A DNA stretch of 64,000 nucleotides, taken from contig JAFCIZ010000008.1 of the NCBI GenBank assembly GCA_017871115.1, positions 1,240,001-1,304,000 of the forward strand, given 5' to 3'. The stretch comes from Cunninghamella blakesleeana (taxonomy: Eukaryota > Mucoromycota > Mucoromycetes > Mucorales > Cunninghamellaceae). The notes beneath the pieces were generated by a model that was not told where the DNA came from, ran no database searches, and saw only the letters and a program-made list of their open reading frames with translations. Position numbers and translations under genes: made by a program. Positions 47,111 through 59,849 of the stretch are shown in pieces; position 1 is the first letter of the stretch; each line of letters begins with the position of its first letter.

Positions 47111-47977
47111 TTCTCTTTAAATAAATAAATATATATATAAAAAATAATCCTAACAGACGTCGACTTACTTCCCCTTTTTTTTTTTTCGATGTACTCCCTT
47201 TTTTATATTTCTCCTTTCTTGGATAAAATACTTATTTTTTTTTAAAAAAAAAAAGTATCAATATATTTTCCTTTATTCTTCATCTTTATTTTATGATCCT
47301 CCCTTTTTTTTTTATTTATCAAATATAAGATGTTGAAGTGGGGGGTAATCATATTATGAATACTCGATATACATATATAAAGAGGAAAGAATATAATATT
47401 AATATTTATTAAAAAAGAATATGGTTTTTATTTTATTCTCTTTTTTTAGATAATTTTTATTTTATTTTTTTACTTTACTTTTTGGTAAATTTTATTCTTT
47501 ATTAGAAATATTTTTAATAAGATAATCAATCAATCCATGTTATTTTTTTAAAAAAATAATCCCTTAAAGAAAAAAAAACAAGATTTGATTTTTCCTGTTG
47601 TCAAAATAGATAAATATATTTAAATAAAAAAAAAAAAATGCACCCAATTAAATATTTAAAAATAAAGAGCATTCTTCAATTTTACATATTTTAAAAAGTA
47701 GTAGTGTTCCTGAAAAGTACTAAATGTACAAAACTCTCGAAACGTGTTTATATAAAAATATCACGTTCTTAATATGTATTAAAAAAACTCGATGATCATT
47801 GGGTATCTGAATTTTAAAAAACTCATATAAAAAAAAATTTTTTTTTTATTCGTTTTATTTGTTTTTAACCAATAATAATCAATTAAATCATTTGAGTATT
47901 TATTTATTTTTTTAATAATTTTATTATTATTATTTTTTCATTTTCATTTATATTTTTTTATAATAAAAAGAGAGAGG
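47111..47977. other. Spacer between secreted orphan and U1 gene
   Basis: 867 bp of AT-rich DNA with many poly-T and poly-A tracts. No open frame of interest. It holds the 3' flanks of both the secreted orphan and the U1 snRNA, which are convergent. An AGAGAGGG purine patch abuts the U1 3' end. Confidence 0.5.
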
Positions 47978-48139
47978 GCAGGGAAACAAATGGCGAACCA
48001 CCTATTTCCCTCAAGCAAAAATTGCGACCTCGATACACCGAAGTGTTCGCAGCCGATCCTATCTTCGCTGTGCAATGAACATAGAACCAACTGGATAATC
48101 AGCCTCCATGATCACCAATTATCCGGCCCAGGTAAGTAT
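47978..48139 (-). ncRNA. U1: U1 spliceosomal snRNA
   Basis: Minus-strand RNA of about 162 nt that starts ATACTTACCTG, the invariant 5' end pairing with 5' splice sites. Stem-loop I pairs GGATAAT with ATTATCC and its loop holds GATCATGGAGG, the U1-70K binding type. Stem-loop II has the loop ATTGCAC bound by U1A. Stem-loop III is ACAC-TTCG-GTGT. The Sm site is AATTTTTG. Stem-loop IV pairs GGGAAA with TTTCCC around a TTCG loop. GC content stands far above its surroundings. The length matches animal U1 (about 164) rather than the enlarged yeast form. The 3' end is placed by the end of stem IV and may be off by a few bases. A plus-strand open frame over it is a shadow. Confidence 0.96.
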
Positions 48140-48809
48140 AAAGAAAAGAAAGGAAGTGAAAGAAAAATCGCCTTTTTATACTTTTTCAAAAATGTTCGGA
48201 ATTTCAATAATAAAAAGTCACTTTTATACGAAACTTTAAAAAAAAAAATAATAGTCCCAATAAATTTTTTTTTTAGGTTTGCTCTCTTTAACTTTTATAT
48301 CCGCTCCCTTTTTTTTTATATATGTAAATAACTATCTATTATTATTTATTTGTTTATTTATACATACGTATAAAATATATGTAGGAAATATGTGAACCTT
48401 TTTTTTTTTTATTATAAAATAAAGTAAATATATATATATATATACTGTATACTATTAATTAATTGGTAATACATATATATTCAATTATAAATTATATAAT
48501 TTTAATACAAGAGTTTATCAACAAAACACATATAAAATCCAATATTTTTAATATAAAATTTAAGGTGTTTATTTCTGTGTTTTAAAAATCACAAACAAAT
48601 AAGCAGATCCGTCACTTATATAAATATAGACATGCTTTGGCACTTTTTTTGATATCTAACACGAGGTGATTGTCAATAAATAATGTATGTATTTATATTA
48701 TTTTTTAAATTTGACAAAAAATAATAATATTTTCTTTTCTTTTCTTTTTTCTTTTTTTCTCTTTATCTCTCGAATTTATATTCTATTTATATAAATATAT
48801 ACCTTTATC
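48140..48809. promoter_or_regulatory. U1 promoter side and divergent spacer
   Basis: 670 bp between the U1 5' end (minus strand) and the next plus-strand gene. snRNA promoter elements for U1 should lie here, but no conserved PSE for this lineage is known to me and none was recognised. The last 90 bp are CT-rich and serve the plus-strand gene. Confidence 0.4.
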
Positions 48810-49703
48810 ATGTCAACACAAACAAAGTTGAAACGGTTTTCACTTGCAAACTTGACACAAAAGTTTAATAATATTAATAATAATATAGATAATAATAATA
48901 ATAATAGCAATAATAATAATACCAATACCAACAAAAAAAGACAAGAAAGAACTCAAAGTTTATATATTAAACCAACTAAAATAAGTGAAGATGAGCTACC
49001 TAAAAAATCACATACCCAACATATAAAAAAAACAATAAGAAGATCTTTGTCCGTCATCATGTATGCAACACCATTACCCTCTCCACCTACCTCTGCTTCT
49101 GCTTCTCCAAAAGAAAGCCAAAACCATTTAGTACCTGTCTTGGTTACTTCTAAAGTAGTAGACGAAGACCCTTCCATGTTATTATCTCCTCCTCCTCTTC
49201 CTCCTTCTTCAACTATATCCCCATCCACAACAACAACAACAACAAATACCCCCCTTTCTACATCAAAAAAACCATGTTTAGAATACGATAATACTATGAT
49301 TATTGAGTCATTATCGCCAAAAAAAAAAGAAGACGTGGAAGATGAAAAAAAGGATGATGATCTTTTATTATTATGGCAAGGTTATGGATTTATAATGCCT
49401 TCTAAAATTACTAGTAATAATGATAACAATGATAACGATATTAATAATAATAATAACACCTTAGTATTAGATGAGGCATCTTTAATGGCATCTTTTGAAA
49501 AAGATATATGGTCAACATATAAAGGTTTAATCCATCCAGTACACCTGATAGATTTAAATGAAAACGATCGATGGAAACATTTATCAGTAATGGAATTAAA
49601 AAGATATTATGATAATTATGGCTCAATGATGTTAAAACAAAGAGAATGGCGCAAGGAACAACAATGTTTACACTATATACCAACTTTTAAACAACAAGTA
49701 TAA
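48810..49703 (+). CDS. Low-complexity orphan protein
   Basis: Intronless, 297 residues, function not recognised. The N terminus (KLKRFSLANLTQKFNNI) precedes an Asn run, then a basic Ser segment (KKTIRRSLSVIMYATPLPSP) that resembles a kinase target or docking site, Pro/Ser/Thr stretches, and acidic Lys/Asp runs. The only globular-looking part is the C-terminal third: LLLLWQGYGFIMP, LVLDEASLMASFEKDIWSTY, DRWKHLSVMELKRYYDNYGS and MMLKQREWRKEQQ. A cytosolic regulatory role is possible but unsupported. Confidence 0.55.
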   Translation: MSTQTKLKRFSLANLTQKFNNINNNIDNNNNNSNNNNTNTNKKRQERTQSLYIKPTKISEDELPKKSHTQHIKKTIRRSLSVIMYATPLPSPPTSASASPKESQNHLVPVLVTSKVVDEDPSMLLSPPPLPPSSTISPSTTTTTTNTPLSTSKKPCLEYDNTMIIESLSPKKKEDVEDEKKDDDLLLLWQGYGFIMPSKITSNNDNNDNDINNNNNTLVLDEASLMASFEKDIWSTYKGLIHPVHLIDLNENDRWKHLSVMELKRYYDNYGSMMLKQREWRKEQQCLHYIPTFKQQV

Positions 49704-49970
49704 TTTATTATTTATTGATATACTGATTTATTAATTTATTTATTCATCTATTCATTTTTAACTATAATACTAATGATAATAAAAAAAAAAACATGGTAAT
49801 AATAATAAAAATAAAGTGTATAAACAGTTGCTATTATAATATACATACATATATATAAGGACTATGCATATTTATTTTGATATATTTATTTTATTACAAA
49901 GTGTATATATATATATATGTGTGTGTGTATAATGAAAAAAGAAAAAAGAGAGTAAAGGTTAAAATGAATA

Positions 49971-51181
49971 TTAATTATGATGATGGTGATGATGGTGATG
50001 ATTTGACGTTGGTAATGAATGAGATGTTGAATGATGTGTTAATTTCCATAATACAGGTGTAGCTACCAAAGTAAGAGCTGTTACAGCCAATAATAAATAA
50101 TATACTTCTCTAGAGATAATTTGTAATTGTTTTGCACGAGAAGCTAATACGAATACAAATTCAGATATTTGGGCTAATGCTACAGCCATGGTGGAACATG
50201 TCTGCATATCAAATTTAAAAGAGATTAATATGCCCATTGTTACTAAATATTTAAATCCCATGACGGTTGTAGTTAACGTTAACAATAATATTAACTCAGA
50301 AGCAAGGAAGGATGGGTAGATATGTAATCCAATAGATGCAAAGAATAAACAAGCAAAAAGATCACGTACAGGTACTATTAACGACAATAGTACTTCAAAA
50401 TTGATACCATTAACATTATTATTATTATTACCACTACCATTATGCTGATGATGATTATTTGTTGCTGTTTTATTATGATTGGTGATGGTGGTTGGAAGCA
50501 TTGTTCTAATCATGACACCCGCAGCAAAACAACCCAGCTCCATTCCAAGCCCTAATTTTTCAGATAAAACTGACATTAATAAACAAATAGCAAGAGCACC
50601 TAATAAAATGGATTCATGACAAAGCGTAGTATTATTGATAATTGTATTGCTCCATTTCTTTGGGAAATGATGTTTTAAAATATAAGGAATCCCAAGAACA
50701 AGACCATAACATAAAAAGGCAAAAACCATAAAGGAACCAGAAATATGTAAGATTGCTTTCATGACTTGAATACCTGATTTGGATAAAGCAGGGACAGTAG
50801 CAAGCATGAATCCTAGTAAAACATCTTGCATGACTAATAATCCATATAAATGTTCTAAATGATCCAATGGGATGACTTTCACTACCACAGCAGTACTACT
50901 TAGACTGATACATGCCCCAACAAAAACGGATTCTTTAATAGTTCCTCCCAAGATCATCCCCATCATAATAAAAAAGAAGATGGTAATAAATAGTAAAAGA
51001 GTAGCTCCACCTAATGCCAATCGCCACATGGATTTCAATCTATCTAATGAACATTCCAATCCTAGTACAAATACAATTAATACCACTCCTAACTGTGCCA
51101 AAGTCTCTGTCTGAATCAATTCCTGTAGCATATATATATATATATATATATATAATCATATTGTTTGTTAATACTAAATAT

Positions 51182-51212
<31 letters not shown>

Positions 51213-52410
51213 TTCTCTTTATTCAACTCTCTCTTTTTTATATATTTTTTTCATTTACCTTGATTAAATCATATCCAGAAGGACCCATTGTAATACCTGC
51301 CAAAATATAACCAAAAAAGGAGGGTAAACCGAAAAATGAAAAGATCATACCAAATACAAAAGATACAACAAGGATTAAAATAATGTCATGCAAGAATTGC
51401 ATATCTTCATAAATAATAGTGGTATCAAAAGGTCTTGTCATAATATATTCGTTTTGATCTTGATCAATAAGGGTAACAATAGAAGATGATATATCATTCT
51501 TATCATGATGACGATGGCGATGATCTGATGAAGTATCAGTTCCTTGATAATCAAGATCCAAATCATTATCCAATCCTTCCTCTTCATCATCTCCATCATC
51601 ATCTCCATTGTTATCTGAAGAATCATCCACTTTGAAAACAGTTTCCAAATGACCATTACTAAATTGTAAATTATGTTGATGCATATTTTTTTCCAATTGA
51701 TCTGCTGTTTCACTAACTTCTTGTAACATTGATTGAAATATATCCATGATAGATTCTCCTCCATTTCCCCCACCACTACCACCATTTTCTTCATTTCCAT
51801 TACCATTGTCAATCATCATATCATTATTTAGTCCTTGTTGCTGTGAGTTAGAAGTAACTGCCCATTCTTGTAACTGTTTCCAAGGAGTTGACTTGAATCT
51901 ATCGTGAGATGCTTTAATAGCTAATTGAAAATCATAAGATAAACGCAATGCTGGCGATCTATAATCATAAGTGTTGGAAGGGCTACTATTGTTTTTTGCT
52001 GTTTGTGAATTAGATAAAGAGACTGTGTTGGAATAAACTCTTAACATACCAAAAACTAACGTTTCAAAAGCAACAAAATCATCTAATTGTACACCTACTA
52101 ATTGGTAAAGATGAGTTGTATCCATATCTTGCACATGCTGCAAGTGTTTATATAATCTATCTTTTCTATCTATTAAAGTCTGTCTATGAGCTTGTCCTTG
52201 TTTTAAAGTATCGTATAAAGAGTCTGCATCTTTGGGTGTATATGGAACGATCTGATAAAAATAAAAAATATATTGACTATTAAAAAAGGGACATTGATTA
52301 ACCTAATTATTATTATTATTATTATATAACTTTTTTACATGACTAAATGTAGATGGACCAGCATATATAAGCACAGAATATATTAAAACAATAAATAAAT
52401 AAAATTGCAT
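49971..52410 (-). CDS. Cation/proton antiporter (CPA2), TMCO3-like
   Basis: Three exons on the minus strand (52339-52410, 51259-52251, 49971-51122) give 738 residues. Exon 1 codes a signal-like hydrophobic peptide (FYLFIVLIYSVLIYAG). The next 230 residues hold a helical, coiled-coil and acidic region (SLYDTLKQGQAHRQTLIDRK, then MLQEVSETADQLEKNM). A KefB/CPA2 exchanger domain follows: FGYILAGITMGPSGYDLIK, LAQLGVVLIVFVLGLECSLD, SLSSTAVVVKV, MQDVLLGFMLATVPAL and AGVMIRTMLP. N-terminal coiled coil plus exchanger is the TMCO3 layout. It would exchange K+ or Na+ for H+ in an endomembrane. The C terminus ends in a His run. The opposite-strand neighbour stops 267 bp away. Confidence 0.85.
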
Positions 52411-54479
52411 ATTTTAATATATATTGTGAACATATAAACTAAAGAAAAATTAATAATGAAGATAATAATAAAATAGATAGGGCTAAAAAAAAAGTCTATT
52501 ATATTTTAAAATTCAAACGCAGCCTTGCTAATTTCTATTTTTAACTATTTCCTCAAGCACTTTATATTTATGCAATTTAGAATATATGATACTGTTAGTT
52601 GTAATGTTGTTAAAAAATTATAAAATAAATATTCATTTTATTATCAAATGTTATAGAAAATAATAATAATAATAATAATATGTATATATATATATAAATA
52701 CATATATTTAATAGAAAGATGATGTTTTTTTTAAAAAAAAAGTTTAAATGAGAACAGAAGAAATGTTTCGAGCAATGAGTGTTTTAATAAATTTTTCGAT
52801 TTAAAAAGTATATAAAAGAGTTATATAAAGTATAAAGAAGAAAAAGAAATGAATTAAAACATAATCAATATATATATATATATATATATATAAATATATA
52901 TTAAGCAAGATAATTTTTTAAAAAATAAAGTGTAGTGTAAAAACATTACTTTAGTAGCAAAGTTTTAATACAAGTAGTCATAGATAAATTTTTAGATAAA
53001 ACTATATGCTTATACAGTATCTTATTTTCACAATTTCATTATTATAAAGTAAACTAATTTTAAAAGTTTAAACGAATTATTTTGAAATAGGTTGTACATC
53101 AATGTTTACATATTCATTCATTCCTTTGTTTTTTTTTTATACTATTAAATACTAATTCATTCTATTAGTAAGTCATGACAAATGATTTATCTTTAAGGAA
53201 AAAAGGAACTTTTTTGAACTGAACATAATTTAACTCTTATTTGACAACTATTAGACACTGTATTTTCTTTTCGAATTGAAAATTAAAAAAAAAAGAATGA
53301 ATTACTATATTTGTATATAAACGAAAAGATCAAAAAATGATGAATATTATAATGTAAAAACAAAAAGAAAAAAGGTGACTACAGTCTTTCATTATCTAAT
53401 TTAACATTAAACTTTTATATTCTTAAAGGAAACCTTAGGGTTGTAAACTGATGGGAAGAATACACTCATATGTTCAAGTGTTTGAGCAATACAGTATATC
53501 ATTACCATATATAATATACTTAACAATTCTTTTTTTTTTTTATACATACCTATTAAAGGCAATTACGACTGAAACCAAAAGATTTATTAACACTACGTAC
53601 ACGATAATAATAAACATATATCTATAGTAAAAAATTAAATGGAATCTAGATTCGTCTAAATGTAGTAGAATATAAAAGTTGTATTGTGGATAATCTGATC
53701 TCAGCTCCAAAGTTTTTTTTTTTTTTTTTTTCGAATTATCGGGTGAATTGATTTAAAATGGAAAAGGACAAATATAGTAAATCAAACATGGAGAACGCTT
53801 ATAATAAAGTATTGGAAAACGTATGGGAAAGTAAGATAAAAAAGTAAAAAAAATAGTAAGATTGTTTTTGAGTTAGGAATTTTTATACATGTACATATAT
53901 ATACATACATCTATATATATAAAGTAATACTCCATTATATATTCTTCTATTTTTGAGTTTTATTAAAAAATATAAAATAAAAAAAATGGAAAATGGACAT
54001 TTGTTGGAAAACTTTAATGTTAAGGAAGGAAGTATAAGTGTTTTTGGAAAAAGTCAAACAGATCTTAAAAGTCCTATCTTTCTTTTAATATTGTGACCTA
54101 TCGTTTTTATAATAAAAACAGTGCCGAATAGAAAGAGTTTTATTGGTTAGCGTTAAAAATAAACATATAGTATCATTATTTAGTGATAAAAAAAATAAAA
54201 TAAAATGCAATATTTATATTTCTTTATTTACATGATTTTGTATTAAAAAAGGTAATGGCTAAACTGCGAATAAGCAAATATTTATATATCCAAGCCAAAA
54301 TAAAATAAAAAATAAAAACAAAGGGTACTTTTTAAAGTTCTAGGTCATTTTAGTAAATGCATATCAAAAAATAAGAATGGCCTTTCCTATATTTTAATGC
54401 ATTTCTATGAGTGTGAGTATTTTTTTTCCTTTAGAGTTTTTATAATTTCCTTTTCATTTTATTTCATTTTTTTATATTC

Positions 54480-54600
54480 ATGGCGACTTATTTAGTGAAA
54501 TCAAAACTGCGAGAGGCGCAGAGCCCGCAACTTCACTTACACAATCTTACGAGTTACACAAATGAAGGTATCTTTACCCATCTCCCCCGAAAAAAAAAAA
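54480..54600. other. GC-rich island, candidate structured RNA
   Basis: A 120-bp segment with markedly higher GC than its flanks. Outer arms AGTGAA and TTCACT enclose a perfect stem CTGCG-AGAGG-CGCAG, followed by GAGCCCGC and an ACACAA segment. No open frame is conserved-looking on either strand. It could be a snoRNA-type or other structured RNA, or a promoter CpG-like patch. It does not match U2, U4, U5, U6, 5S, SRP or tRNA patterns that I could check by eye. Confidence 0.3.
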
Positions 54601-54941
54601 GGTAAATAAATAAGAAATGCTACGCCAAGCCAATTTATAAAGTACTGGATATGTAAATAATAATTTATGGTATGATTTTGTGATTAGTATATAAAAAATA
54701 AAGAACTAAAATATAAATCAATAAAATATATGATATAATATCATACAAGTGTATTTTTTTTTTTTATAAAACTTAAAAAAAATCATGCTATCTCGATTAT
54801 AACTCTAAAGATTTAGTTTATTTTAGATCGTTTCTTTCGTACACTACTTTTTTTCGAATATTTTGGAACATTAAAGAAGCCTGATTACAATAAGTCTATA
54901 ATTATTATCTAGTATAACCATACTTTCAACAATGACATCGA

Positions 54942-55142
54942 ATGTATGACAAGAAGAGTCGATTTTTGATTGTTAAAAAGGTAATTAATTCAGCTAGGTT
55001 TCAGATTAAATTGGTTTTTAATAAGTCAGATAGAGTATTTTTATCTTGTCAAAAGGAAAAAGCCGATGGCCGGTTTTTTATTATTAATTTTTCCTTGAAT
55101 AATAATAATGATCTTGGTTTATTACTAATTCAATTATATTAA
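54942..55142 (+). pseudogene. Possible FAR1/MULE-type fragment
   Basis: A 66-residue open frame with KKSRFLIVKKVINSARFQIK, then LVFNKSDRVFLSCQKEKADG. The spacing of K-S-D-R-V-F-L-S-C resembles the FAR1-like DNA-binding start of MULE transposases (K-S-D-x-x-R-V-x-L-x-C). Only this piece is present, followed by an Asn run. Likely a relic; identification is tentative. Confidence 0.25.
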
Positions 55143-56901
55143 AAATCATTATTACGTATTATTAACATATAAAGAGTAATAACGGCAATATACTTTTAAA
55201 ATACTGCGGGCGCGTTGGATTATTTTATATTATTTTTTGGGACCCTTTTATTCACCAATCAAATAGAGTCCACATTTTTTTATGGCTATCATTTTGAAAA
55301 AAGTAAGGAAATAAGCATGTGCATCGAGCCCAAAGCGTTTTAATATGTTTCTGCTTGATTACCAAATTGGGTTAAAGGCAAAAAAAGGATATACTTAAAG
55401 AAAACAGGAGTGGGGGAGAGAGGAGAAGTGGGCCAAGAAAAAAAAAGTTAGCCGAGGTTTCCTCGGGGAACTATTTTACCGTTTCCATTTGTCAATTACT
55501 TTGATGAAACAACAATATAATTTAATATATACATATATATATAAGTATAAAAGATGAATTTAAACAATATCTCGTAATCATGATTATGATACTAGGTTTT
55601 ATATTTTAATTATTATAAATGTTTTTTTTTTTGGTTTTTGATTTTGTCATTTTAAATGACATGTTACAAGTGATACAAGTGAGAAACGATAACAATAGCA
55701 TCTTTTTTAATTTTTTATTACTATAGATCAGGATCAGTGACTATTTATAGTATATATTATATATACAACTGCTTTCTATTATGTTTTCACAATAGTTTTT
55801 TTTAATCTATTTAACCTATTAAAAACCAATAATGTTAATACGTAGAACTCAGAATAAAAAAAAAAGTTTCACTGTGTTTGATATAGTCATAAAACTACAA
55901 AAAAGGGAATGAAGCACGAATTATGTTAGTCAATGCACACATAGACCCATACCCTCACCATTATCCTTTGAGGAGAACCTCTTTTTCGGACTAAAATAGT
56001 TAAAAAAGTAAAATATTTTTATTATCTAGTTTTTTATTCTCTCTTTTCTAAATTTTATTGATGATTTGGATTCGTAAATTTTAAAAAAAATAATAAATAT
56101 AACACCTAACCTTATCTAGATTATAAAAATAAAAAAAAAAATAAAAAAAAAAATAAAAATACAAAATAACAAAAACAATCCTATTATGAATCATATTGGT
56201 AAAAAAAAAAAAAAAAACACTCGCACACACACTCTATTTTTCCTCCCTTTGGATAAAAAATTAGGGAGTTTTTATTATAATTCTTTGTCATGTGTATTTG
56301 ATGCTCCGATTTGATGATTTTTTTTTCTTTTTTCCTTTAGTGTAACCAATATGAAAAAAATGATGAGTAAAAAAAAAAAGATAAAATAAAGTGAAACTAT
56401 TTTTCCAGAGAATCAAGACGAGTAATTATAAAGAAATGAAGAAAAAAATCATATAAATTAATATTTACATATTTATATATTTACATATATATATAAAAAA
56501 ATATATATTTATATATATAAATATTTGCGGGTATAATCGCCATCTTATTTTATAATATATAATAATTAAAAAAAGTTTATTTATAAAATGCGTAGTTTTT
56601 TTATTATGATATAATTAAGAAAGTAAGAGAGATCATTCAAGTATTTTTAGTCATTGTATAACTTCTCTCCCCAATTTTCCCAAACTAGGAATAAGTTACA
56701 CAAACACACCGTTCGGCCCTTTTGCATGATACCAAGAGAAAAAAAAAAAATATAAATAACCTAATTTTTTTGTCTTTTTAGACTTTTTCTTTCTCTTCTT
56801 TATTTTACTTTAATTTTTCTTTTTATCGTTTCATTTCATTCTTTTTTAAATATACATCAATACATAACACATACAAACATATAAACATACATATATAATA
56901 T

Positions 56902-56927
56902 ATACATACATACATACATACATACAT
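56902..56927. repeat. CATA tetranucleotide run in kinase leader
   Basis: About six copies of TACA/CATA immediately abutting the kinase ATG, giving an unusually repetitive 5' leader. Confidence 0.8.
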
Positions 56928-56928
56928 A

Positions 56929-58089
56929 ATGGTTAACAACATGACATGTCGAACATCATTTAATGAATTTCAAAAAAATGATATCATTGATCAATATATT
57001 ATTCAACAACAGCTTGGTATGGGAGCATACGCTAAAGTATACCTTGCTGAACATATGGAAAACCAACAAAAGTATGCTATTAAAATGTTACCACCATGTA
57101 AAGATGCAAAACAAAGATTATTACAACGTACTGAAATTGGATTACATTCAAGAGTAACATCACATCCTAATATTATTCAATTAGAAAAAGTCATTCGTAA
57201 CCCTATTGATTTAAGTACTTATATGGTATTAGAATATGGAGCCGAAGGTGATTTATTTTCTGCTATTACCGAACGTCAATTATATACAAATCAAACCAAA
57301 ATGATCAAGCATGTCTTTTTACAATTAATACAAGCTGTACGTCATTGTCATCAATTAGGTGTTTATCATCGTGATTTAAAAAGTGAAAATATCTTAGTAT
57401 TTGATGGCGGCTGGACCGTCAAAGTAGCCGATTTTGGTTTAGCTACTACAGATGTAATTTCTAAAGACTATGGTTGCGGAAGTACTTTTTATTTTTCTCC
57501 AGGTAATTTTTTTTAAATCTCAGTTTATATATATATGTATACAATAGAATAGAATAGAATAGAAATTAACCCTTTTTTTTTATTTTTATTTGTATATATA
57601 GAATGTCAAGGTGATTTAGATGAACTTAGATTAGGTTATGCTACTCCAGCAAATGATTTATGGTCATTAGGTATTATTCTTATCAACTTAACTACTGGTA
57701 GAAACCCTTGGCATCGTGCTTCAATTCATGATCCCACTTTTAGATTATATATGTCCAACCCTGATATTTTATTATCTATCTTACCTATATCTTTTCAACT
57801 CCACTCTATTTTAAAAAGATTACTTTGTGTTCATCCTCAATATCGTATGACTTTGGATGAATTGGAATTGGCTATTCAACAATGCCCAACCTTTATTAGA
57901 CCTCCTACTCCTCCTCCACAAGCTGCTTTACCTACTCCTCCTACTACACCAAACCGTGCTAGCTTCCCTTCTTTTGAAAAGATGATGGCTACTACCTCTT
58001 TCTCTTCTAATTCTTCTTTAACTGATTGTGTTTTACTTCCTTCCTTCGAAAATGATCATTATATGCCTGATATTTCTACTATGGTATAA
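56929..58089 (+). CDS. Ser/Thr protein kinase, Ran1/Sks1-like
   Basis: Two exons (56929-57502, 57602-58089) give 353 residues. Complete kinase core: Gly-rich loop GMGAYAKV (30-37), catalytic Lys in YAIK (52), HRDLKSEN catalytic loop, DFG in KVADFGLA, and an activation-segment end GCGSTFYFSPECQG in which APE is replaced by SPE. SPEC and the short C-terminal Pro-rich tail match the fungal Ran1/Pat1-Sks1-Vhs1 group, which acts in glucose and starvation responses and meiotic entry. NDLWSLGIILINLTTGRNPW is subdomain IX. The tail holds TPPPQAALPTPPTTP, with SP/TP sites. The intron lies just before the SPE codon. Substrates unknown. Confidence 0.85.
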
Positions 58090-59849
58090 ATTGTTCATAT
58101 ACTCCTCTTTTTTTAATTCCTTTCTCATGCATACTTTTAGATATATTGTATATTTTTTTTTAATTTTTATTATTATTATCACCATTCTTATTTTGTAAAT
58201 ATTTTGATATTGTATATATAACATAATAATAAAATATTGTAAATGAAGCATTAAATATTAAGTTTTTCTATTTTGTTCTCTTTACATAATCATGACCCTA
58301 TCGAACAAATTTATGGATCTTTTTTTCTTTTTTTAATAACTCTAACCTTTTTTTTTTTTTTAAAAAAAAAAAAACGTTCTTAAATATAATAGGATAGTGG
58401 AGATTACATCAATCGCTTTTTTTTACTAAATTATGACACCAAAAAAATAGAAAAAAAATATAGGCTGATACGTAATTATATCTAAAATTTTAGTTTTTTT
58501 TAATTCAATCTATGCGCAGTTTTAATAAAAACATATCTATGTAGCTCCAAAGTTAAAAAAAAAAAAATAACATTAGAGGATGGCTATTAATGACCTAATA
58601 CATATCATCCTCTATCAGCTTCCTTTTTTCTTTTATCAAAAACTTTAATTTTTTAAAAAATGGAATGATCATACTTACTATTTTTGGTCAAATCTTTTGT
58701 AAGTTTCGAATGCTGCTATTCCTTGACCGTCATGTTTCTGAATATTTAATTAATCAAAGGTTTTATAATTCAGTTTTTTTTTTTTTTTTTTTATATCGGT
58801 TACTTGTCTAATAAGGGAAATAGTGATGACAAAGTGTCATCGGAACAAGTAGTCCATTTCTTTATCCGACATTCTTACCTTTTTGTCATTATTGTTTCAA
58901 TAATATAATCATATATAAAAAATGAGAATAGATAAGAATTGGTTATGGGTATTTTATTTCAGTTCCTTGATCAAGAAAATATTTAGCCTTTATTTTTTTA
59001 AAATTAATTTTTTGAACCTTTATATTTAAGCATAATTAGTACTACTAAACCATAATGAATGAAACCTCTGCCAAAAAATAAAAAATAAAAAAAAATCGGA
59101 AGGTACAGTTATAGATTTGGTTAAAATAATAGTAATAAAAAGAGGTATTGTGAAACTGTTGATTATTATTATTCATTAAAAAAATAAAGCAAAACAGGTA
59201 TTTATATGTGAATATTATCATAAGGGGGCTGTTGTATAGGAATTTAATATATGAAATTAATATCTAAATTGGGGATATAGTAGTATTTAACTATTCATAT
59301 TTTGTTTGTATTAGTTAGAATGTAATATAGTATGATCATATTGTTTAAATAAATGATATCCATAATAAATACTATAAATGCTGTTAGATTATGTATATGT
59401 TATTGCATTAATACATGTACATATTATATTGATATAGTTAAGTAGCGCATTTTAATATAGTAAATACAACATTCTTAAATGTATAGCAAAAATAATTAGC
59501 ATATATATATAATTAAGCATATCTAGTATTATGATTATAATAAGCATCGAAAAAGTAAATGTAAATATAAGGACCCATATAAGCTTATATAAGCTTATAT
59601 AGCCTTTCTTACCTTTTTTGCTTCCTTGGTAGCTCCCCCCCCCTCCTTCTATACAAGTATAAACATTAATAGACAGGGTTATATGTTTCCAAATAAAATT
59701 TGTTACTAGTAACACATGTTATTGCAATGATATTTATTTAAATATTTTAAAACATGATTTCTATTCTAATTTGTAAAAGAAATATATGTGTATATTACAT
59801 GTATTTATAAAATTGATATATATATATATATAATATTTATCATCATCAT
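58090..59849. other. AT-rich spacer, no gene seen
   Basis: 1.76 kb. Poly-A/T tracts, a perfect inverted repeat GATGACA-AAG-TGTCATC near 58825-58841, a short tandem of AAGCTTATAT at 59581-59600, and a C9 run near 59636. No coding region recognised. Confidence 0.5.

Larger units (their letters stand above)
52411..56928. other. Gene-poor region, 4.5 kb
   Basis: No intact gene found. It holds a GC-rich island with nested hairpins at 54480-54600, a small open frame with FAR1-like look at 54942-55142, and a perfect hairpin CCGAGG-TTT-CCTCGG at about 55454-55468. The 3' half before the kinase carries poly-A tracts and a CATA tetranucleotide run. Confidence 0.5.

Noticed and set aside
47990..48331. 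Plus-strand 113-codon open frame
   Set aside because: It is the complement of the U1 snRNA; the downstream part is low-complexity AT sequence.
49960..50010. Possible minisatellite GATGATGGTGATG
   Set aside because: This is the His-run codons at the C terminus of the antiporter, not a separate repeat element.
51438..51812. Minus-strand Met/Ile-rich open frame
   Set aside because: Out-of-frame reading of the antiporter exon's acidic repeats.
58820..58880. C/D-box snoRNA candidate (GTGATGA near 58825)
   Set aside because: No D box (CTGA) at a suitable distance and no closing stem; only a short inverted repeat remains.
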